Shown here: positions 5,748 through 9,462 of the stretch, piece by piece
Numbering within the stretch: position 1 is the first letter of the stretch
Layout: each line of letters starts with the position of its first letter
Assembly: GCA_025356615.1 (NCBI GenBank)
Contig: JANXSH010000863.1
Span: 1-9,462 of the forward strand
Direction of reading: 5' to 3'
Source of the DNA: Planctomycetia bacterium
GTDB lineage: Bacteria; Planctomycetota; Planctomycetia; Gemmatales; Gemmataceae
Length of the DNA: 9,462 nucleotides
The notes under the pieces: model-generated
Databases searched by the model: none
What the model saw: the letters and a program-made list of their open reading frames with translations, nothing else
Told to the model about the DNA's origin: nothing
Position numbers and translations under genes: made by a program

Positions 5748-8700
5748 TCACCAGTCGAGGCCGAGCTTGGCAAGTTCCTCATGAATCCAGGGGAGGTTCC
5801 AGACGCGGAACGTACCGTCACGAGCGCCGGAGACGAGCAACTTGCCGTCGGGGCTGAAGGTCAAGGCGGTGACGGCGGCCTCGTGGGCTTGCCAGCGGGC
5901 CAGTTCCTTGCCGGTGTTCACGTCGCGAACGCGGATGAGGCCGTCCTCGCCGCCCGTGAAGAGGGTGTCGCCGCCGTCGGCGAGGGCGAAGGCGGAGAGG
6001 TGCGAGGTCGGGGCGGTGAGGGCGCGGACGCGGTCGCCTTCGATGTCGAAGACCCAGGCTTTCGTCGTGCCGGGGGCCGGGACGGCGAAGAGGCCGGTCG
6101 AGGCAGAGTCATGATCGACTTTTCTGCCGTGGGACAAGGTGGCGAAACATCGGCCTTCGAGTGCCCAACCCACTCGGTTACAGTCTAAAGGTTTGATCGA
6201 GAAGGAGCGAACCTTGGAGCCGTCATCCGTGTTCCACAACGCCACGCTATGGAAGTCGGGCGTGAGGAATTGTTTCCCATCGGGGCGAAATGCGGACGAG
6301 GGGTCGCCGACATCGTCGAACCGGAACTGCGAATAGCCTTCCCCATTCCGAAGCTTTCCGGTCGTCCTGTCCCAACAGTAGGCACCATTATGACCGTCGC
6401 GACCGACGGACCCTCGACTCCAGGATAAACTCCTCGACTCAACCCGGCCGAAGATCAATTCGCCTCGGGACTGCCAGACCAGGCGGTCGTTGATCGCGCC
6501 AAGGATACGGAGCTTTGTGAAACCGTCGTCCCTCCAGACTCTATTCCAGTTAACAGCGATGTCTTTAGTATGGTCCGGCGGCTCGAGACGAACTCTCGAT
6601 TTCCCAAGGGCTGGCTGGATCAAGGTGGCAGGATGCCATTCCAAGACGCATGTCCCTGCCAGGAAACTATTCAATGCGGCGAGAGGCCCGCCTTGCCCGG
6701 TGGCGGCGAGCGGTAGAATGGCAAGAGGTGTCAGGGCAAGCTTACCTTTCTCGATATACGCATTCTCACGATAGGGGTCGGATGCCGGCGACCCAACCCA
6801 TACCTCATCCTCTTGGAACGTGAGAACCGCGCCTGGGGCGTCGAATTCGGTCTGCCGGATGACGAAGTCGTCCTGATCCCGGCGAATGACCCAAACGGTG
6901 TCATTGACGATCAATTGGGTTTGACGCCGGTCGAACTCGAGCCGAGTGACGGCACCGCGTATCTGGTAAGTCGAGACGAGTGCGGCCACTTCCCAGACCT
7001 GGGCGAACGGCAATCGAACCTGTTTGCCCACAGGGTCGAATGTGTCGCAAGGGCCCTTCTTATCGTCAGTCTCGCCGGTCATACTCACCCCGTGGGTGAG
7101 CAAGCGGCCCGATGTCAGCCATAGAATTGGGGCGATCCCTGGGATCGCCTTCAAAGGCCGACAGGAACTGACTTCGTCGATCTGGAGGGCGAGCCGACCT
7201 GCCCGCATGTGAGTCGATGCCAGCAAACGATTGTCGGGCGAGAACTCAGCCCCTGGGTAGGATAATGCGTGGGTGATTGCTTCCTCACCTCGCCCCTCGA
7301 GTCTGCCGTGCAGCCTCCCGCGCCGACCGTCCCAGAGTCGAATCGTGTCGGGGTCCGTCGCATCGCGATATGCCACCCAGGTAACATCAGCGGACTGCCG
7401 CATGACTCCCGAGAATGCGGACCCCGGAAGGTCCACGATACGATTCGTCTTTCTATCCCAATAGAACACTTCGGTCACCCTACTGCCGTCTTTGACGACG
7501 TAGACATCTGGCCCTTTATCAAGAGTGAACTTATCTCCGAAGTACAATCGTGGTGGTTTTACTCGGCCTCGTGGGTTGGCCGAGGTCTCGATCGTTAAAA
7601 GGTTCCGGCGAAGGCGATCGGGCGGGTTGAACTCGGCCAGCCGCTGTCGGATCTCTTCCTCCCCGCTGCCGGACTCGAATCGCGTAGATACCTCTTTCAC
7701 CAACCGCACCCCCGAGGAAGTGATCGCCTCGATCGCTTCCTGGCGCACCTCCGGCGTCACCTCGATCTCCGCCGCTTCAACCACACGCGCGATCGCCTCC
7801 CAGCGATTCCCCGACAACCGCTCCGATTTCGCCTGCGCAAGCAGCGTGCCGAACAATCGCTGCCGATCGATCCGCGCGGCCGACCGCGACCGCTCGGCCA
7901 CGATCAGCCCAAGGACTGCCGTCGCCAACAGCCCCACCACCGCCAGTAGCGATGCCGCCGCGATCGCGGGGTTGCGTCGCGCCCATCGCCAAGTCTTCAC
8001 CACCGACCCCACCGGTCGGGCCTCGATGGGTTCGCCCCGCCCCCACCGCTCCAGATCTTCCGCCAGCGTCAGTGCCGATGCGTACCGTCGCCCCGGCTCC
8101 TTCTCCAGGCACTTCAGGCACACCGTCTCGAGATCCCGGTCCACCTTCGCGTTCAGCGATCGGGGGCTGGTCGGGGTTTTCTCCAACACCTGCACCAGCG
8201 TGTCCACCACCGTCGGCCCGTCGAACGGTGGTCGCCCGGTCAGGCACTCGTACAGGATCGCCCCCAGCGAGTAGACATCGACCGCCGTCGTCAGATCCTT
8301 CTCGGCCCGCGCCTGCTCCGGCGGCATGTAGTTCGGTGTTCCGACCACCGCCCCGGTCTGGGTCAGCCCGGCGTCCGCGTCTGCCCGGCGGGCCAGCCCG
8401 AAGTCCGTCACCAGCGGCGTGCCGTTCGTCTCCATCAGCACGTTGCCAGGCTTCAGGTCGCGGTGGAGGATGCCGCGCTGGTGCGCGTGATGCACCGCCC
8501 GCGCCACCAGAGCCACCAGCGCCGCCGCCCTCTTTGGGTCGTCCTTTAGTGTCTGCACCGCCCCGGCGAGGCTACCGCCCTCGACGTACTTCATCGTGAA
8601 GAAGTGCTGCCCGTCGTGTTCCCCGACCTCATACACGGGCACGATGTTCGGGTGGTCCAGCCCGGCAGACGCTTCGGCCTCCCGGCGGAAGCGTTGGACT

Positions 8701-8924
8701 TCTTCCGACCCGGCAAAATGGCCCGACAAGATACGCTTCAGCGCCACGACGCGGTTGAGCGACACCTGCCGCGCCCGGTACACGATGCCCATCCCGCCGC
8801 GTGCGATCTCACCGAGCAACTCGTAATCCGCGAACGAGACGGGCGCATCGTCCGGCGCGGCCACACCAGGGAGCGTTCGATCCGGGTCGTCGGGAGCCAG
8901 AGTAGGCTCTTCCGGGGGCTTCAT
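5748..8924 (-). CDS. Membrane-anchored Ser/Thr protein kinase with C-terminal WD40 region
   Basis: A 1058-residue PknB-type (Hanks) kinase. The start at 8924 (MKPPEEPTL) is chosen over the upstream ATG at 8999 because AGAGG lies nine bases before it and a promoter lies in between. The kinase domain spans about 34-295. It has the glycine loop GEIARGGMGIVY (38-49), Lys63 (VALK), Glu82, HRDLKPGN with Asp156, DFG with Asp174, and GTPNYMPPEQA (195-205). All catalytic residues are present, so it should be active. A juxtamembrane 'WRWARRNP' precedes a transmembrane helix at about 320-343. After a coiled, charged stretch the outer part holds a divergent beta-propeller-like region. Its clear WD40 repeats are mostly at the end ('LFTGGEDGLIRVRD', about 975-1000; 'LTFSPDGKLLVSGARDGTFR', about 1020-1041), and the tail is 'HEELAKLGLDW'. 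The WD40 part probably senses or binds ligands beyond the membrane. Base composition of the middle is visibly lower in GC than both ends. Confidence 0.93.
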   Translation of the reverse strand: MKPPEEPTLAPDDPDRTLPGVAAPDDAPVSFADYELLGEIARGGMGIVYRARQVSLNRVVALKRILSGHFAGSEEVQRFRREAEASAGLDHPNIVPVYEVGEHDGQHFFTMKYVEGGSLAGAVQTLKDDPKRAAALVALVARAVHHAHQRGILHRDLKPGNVLMETNGTPLVTDFGLARRADADAGLTQTGAVVGTPNYMPPEQARAEKDLTTAVDVYSLGAILYECLTGRPPFDGPTVVDTLVQVLEKTPTSPRSLNAKVDRDLETVCLKCLEKEPGRRYASALTLAEDLERWGRGEPIEARPVGSVVKTWRWARRNPAIAAASLLAVVGLLATAVLGLIVAERSRSAARIDRQRLFGTLLAQAKSERLSGNRWEAIARVVEAAEIEVTPEVRQEAIEAITSSGVRLVKEVSTRFESGSGEEEIRQRLAEFNPPDRLRRNLLTIETSANPRGRVKPPRLYFGDKFTLDKGPDVYVVKDGSRVTEVFYWDRKTNRIVDLPGSAFSGVMRQSADVTWVAYRDATDPDTIRLWDGRRGRLHGRLEGRGEEAITHALSYPGAEFSPDNRLLASTHMRAGRLALQIDEVSSCRPLKAIPGIAPILWLTSGRLLTHGVSMTGETDDKKGPCDTFDPVGKQVRLPFAQVWEVAALVSTYQIRGAVTRLEFDRRQTQLIVNDTVWVIRRDQDDFVIRQTEFDAPGAVLTFQEDEVWVGSPASDPYRENAYIEKGKLALTPLAILPLAATGQGGPLAALNSFLAGTCVLEWHPATLIQPALGKSRVRLEPPDHTKDIAVNWNRVWRDDGFTKLRILGAINDRLVWQSRGELIFGRVESRSLSWSRGSVGRDGHNGAYCWDRTTGKLRNGEGYSQFRFDDVGDPSSAFRPDGKQFLTPDFHSVALWNTDDGSKVRSFSIKPLDCNRVGWALEGRCFATLSHGRKVDHDSASTGLFAVPAPGTTKAWVFDIEGDRVRALTAPTSHLSAFALADGGDTLFTGGEDGLIRVRDVNTGKELARWQAHEAAVTALTFSPDGKLLVSGARDGTFRVWNLPWIHEELAKLGLDW

Positions 8925-8933
8925 GGACGTGGA

Positions 8934-8938
8934 CCTCT
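8934..8938 (-). promoter_or_regulatory. Ribosome binding site deciding the kinase start
   Basis: On the minus strand it reads AGAGG inside AAAGAGGT, nine bases before the ATG at 8924-8922. The in-frame ATG at 8999 lies upstream of the candidate promoter and has no comparable site. Confidence 0.6.
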
Positions 8939-8966
8939 TTCCGCGGGTTTGGATCGGCTCCAGGCG

Positions 8967-8995
8967 ATTATCCCCCACCCGTCGGCGGGTCGCAA
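8967..8995 (-). promoter_or_regulatory. Candidate sigma-70-type promoter of the kinase gene
   Basis: On the minus strand, TTGCGA (8995-8990) is followed after exactly 17 bases by GATAAT (8972-8967). This is a 4/6 match to the -35 and a 5/6 match to the -10 consensus. Transcription would begin near 8960, leaving a leader of about 36 bases before the kinase ATG. The spacer contains the perfect inverted repeat ACCCG-4-CGGGT (8977-8990). The promoter lies just downstream of the reductase stop codon, so the kinase need not depend on read-through from that gene. Confidence 0.5.
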
Positions 8996-9005
8996 GCATA
9001 ATCCC

Positions 9006-9462
9006 TCACCGCTTCACCCCGCTCATCGCCTCCAGCGCCAGGATTAGCGACTGTGTCCCCTTGCGGCCATAGCCCTGCGCCCGCACGCTCTCGTAGAGCT
9101 GCTTCGCCAGGGCCAGCCCCGGCAGGCACAGGTGCATCTTCTCCGCCTCGGCGAGGGCGATGCCCATGTCCTTGATGAAGTGTTCGACGTAGAACCCCGG
9201 CTCGAAGTCGCCCTTCAGGATGCGCGGCCCCAGCACCTCCAGCGCCTTACTCCCCGCCGCGCCGACCGTCACGGACTTCAGCACCGTCTCGAGGTTCAGC
9301 CCCGCCTTGTGGCCGTAGAGCAGTGCCTCGCAGACGGCGACCATGTTCGAGGAGATGAGGATCTGGTTGACCATCTTCGTGTCCTGGCCGGAGCCGGGGC
9401 CGCCCTGGTGGATGATCGTCTTGCCCATCGCCTCGAAGATCGGCGTGACGGCGTCCACGGCG
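9006..9462 (-). CDS. 3-hydroxyisobutyrate dehydrogenase-family reductase, C-terminal half (5' end outside window)
   Basis: A member of the beta-hydroxyacid dehydrogenase family (3-hydroxyisobutyrate dehydrogenase / tartronate semialdehyde reductase type), which oxidises or reduces small hydroxyacids with NAD(P). The window holds about 151 C-terminal residues; full members have about 290-300, so the Rossmann domain with its GxGxxG motif is outside. Visible signatures are 'PIFEAMGKTIIHQGGPGSGQ' followed by 'DTKMVNQ', which carries the conserved catalytic Lys and the following Asn. Then comes the all-helical C-terminal domain with 'GFYVEHFIKDMGIALAEAE' and 'LPGLALAKQLYE'. The valine codon GTG at 9458 is not the start, because the frame stays open to the window edge. 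The gene ends 81 bp upstream of the kinase start on the same strand, with a candidate kinase promoter in the gap. The exact substrate cannot be decided from this half. Confidence 0.88.
   Translation of the reverse strand, partial: AVDAVTPIFEAMGKTIIHQGGPGSGQDTKMVNQILISSNMVAVCEALLYGHKAGLNLETVLKSVTVGAAGSKALEVLGPRILKGDFEPGFYVEHFIKDMGIALAEAEKMHLCLPGLALAKQLYESVRAQGYGRKGTQSLILALEAMSGVKR

Noticed and set aside
5517..6188. Plus-strand open frame across the right end of the insertion sequence into the kinase 3' end.
   Set aside because: It lies opposite the WD40 repeats and the MADFDGG fragment. The translation is Gly/Ala/Glu-rich without motifs, so it is an antisense shadow.
7610..7990. Recurrent GATCG/GCGATCGC-type words, reminiscent of a dispersed palindromic repeat.
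   Set aside because: They fall in varied reading-frame contexts within the kinase gene and encode ordinary Ala/Ile/Arg codons of GC-rich coding sequence; spacing is irregular.
7525..8599. Two plus-strand open frames opposite the kinase domain.
   Set aside because: The minus strand encodes a full set of kinase motifs. The plus-strand products are low-complexity Pro/Arg/Ser.
9456..9458. GTG at 9458 as the start of the reductase.
   Set aside because: The reading frame stays open upstream, and the family needs an N-terminal Rossmann domain that lies outside the window.

Overview
The window looks like chromosome from a GC-rich planctomycete, most likely Gemmata-like (Gemmataceae). This is inferred from gene architecture, not from a marker gene. 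The clues are a membrane-anchored Ser/Thr kinase with a C-terminal WD40 region ending in a 'LAKLGLDW' tail, a secreted WD40 protein with a C-terminal helical (HEAT-like) region, and an N-terminal fragment starting MADFDGGFKIAAR that I associate from memory with a planctomycete-specific family.

Left part (1-3292, + strand): three closely spaced genes form a probable operon. They are an SGNH/GDSL hydrolase (5' end outside the window, all catalytic blocks present), an exported WD40 + helical-repeat protein, and a 76-residue protein whose C-terminal half resembles the end of a bacterial cadherin-like/VCBS repeat.

Middle part (3471-5726): a gene graveyard. It holds, in order, the N-terminal 52 or so codons of a secreted serine hydrolase (beta-lactamase-like), a piece of a second SGNH hydrolase paralogous to the first gene, an insertion sequence of about 1.5 kb with imperfect terminal inverted repeats, and the N-terminal 60 codons of an unrelated minus-strand gene. 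The transposase of the insertion sequence has one in-frame stop and one frameshift at an A7 run. The flanks of the element belong to different genes and show no target duplication, so this is a rearrangement endpoint and not a simple insertion.

Right part (5748-9462, - strand): a complete 1058-residue Ser/Thr kinase-WD40 protein with a good candidate promoter and ribosome binding site. Upstream of it is the C-terminal half of a 3-hydroxyisobutyrate-dehydrogenase-family reductase that runs off the window. The truncated MADFDGG gene sits 21 bp downstream of the kinase with its own strong ribosome binding site, so it was probably co-transcribed with the kinase before it was cut.

I found no tRNA, rRNA or CRISPR array, and no complete previously undescribed system. 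The most unusual points are the layered rearrangement scar, the paralogous SGNH copies, the cadherin-like small protein, and the uneven base composition along the kinase gene.
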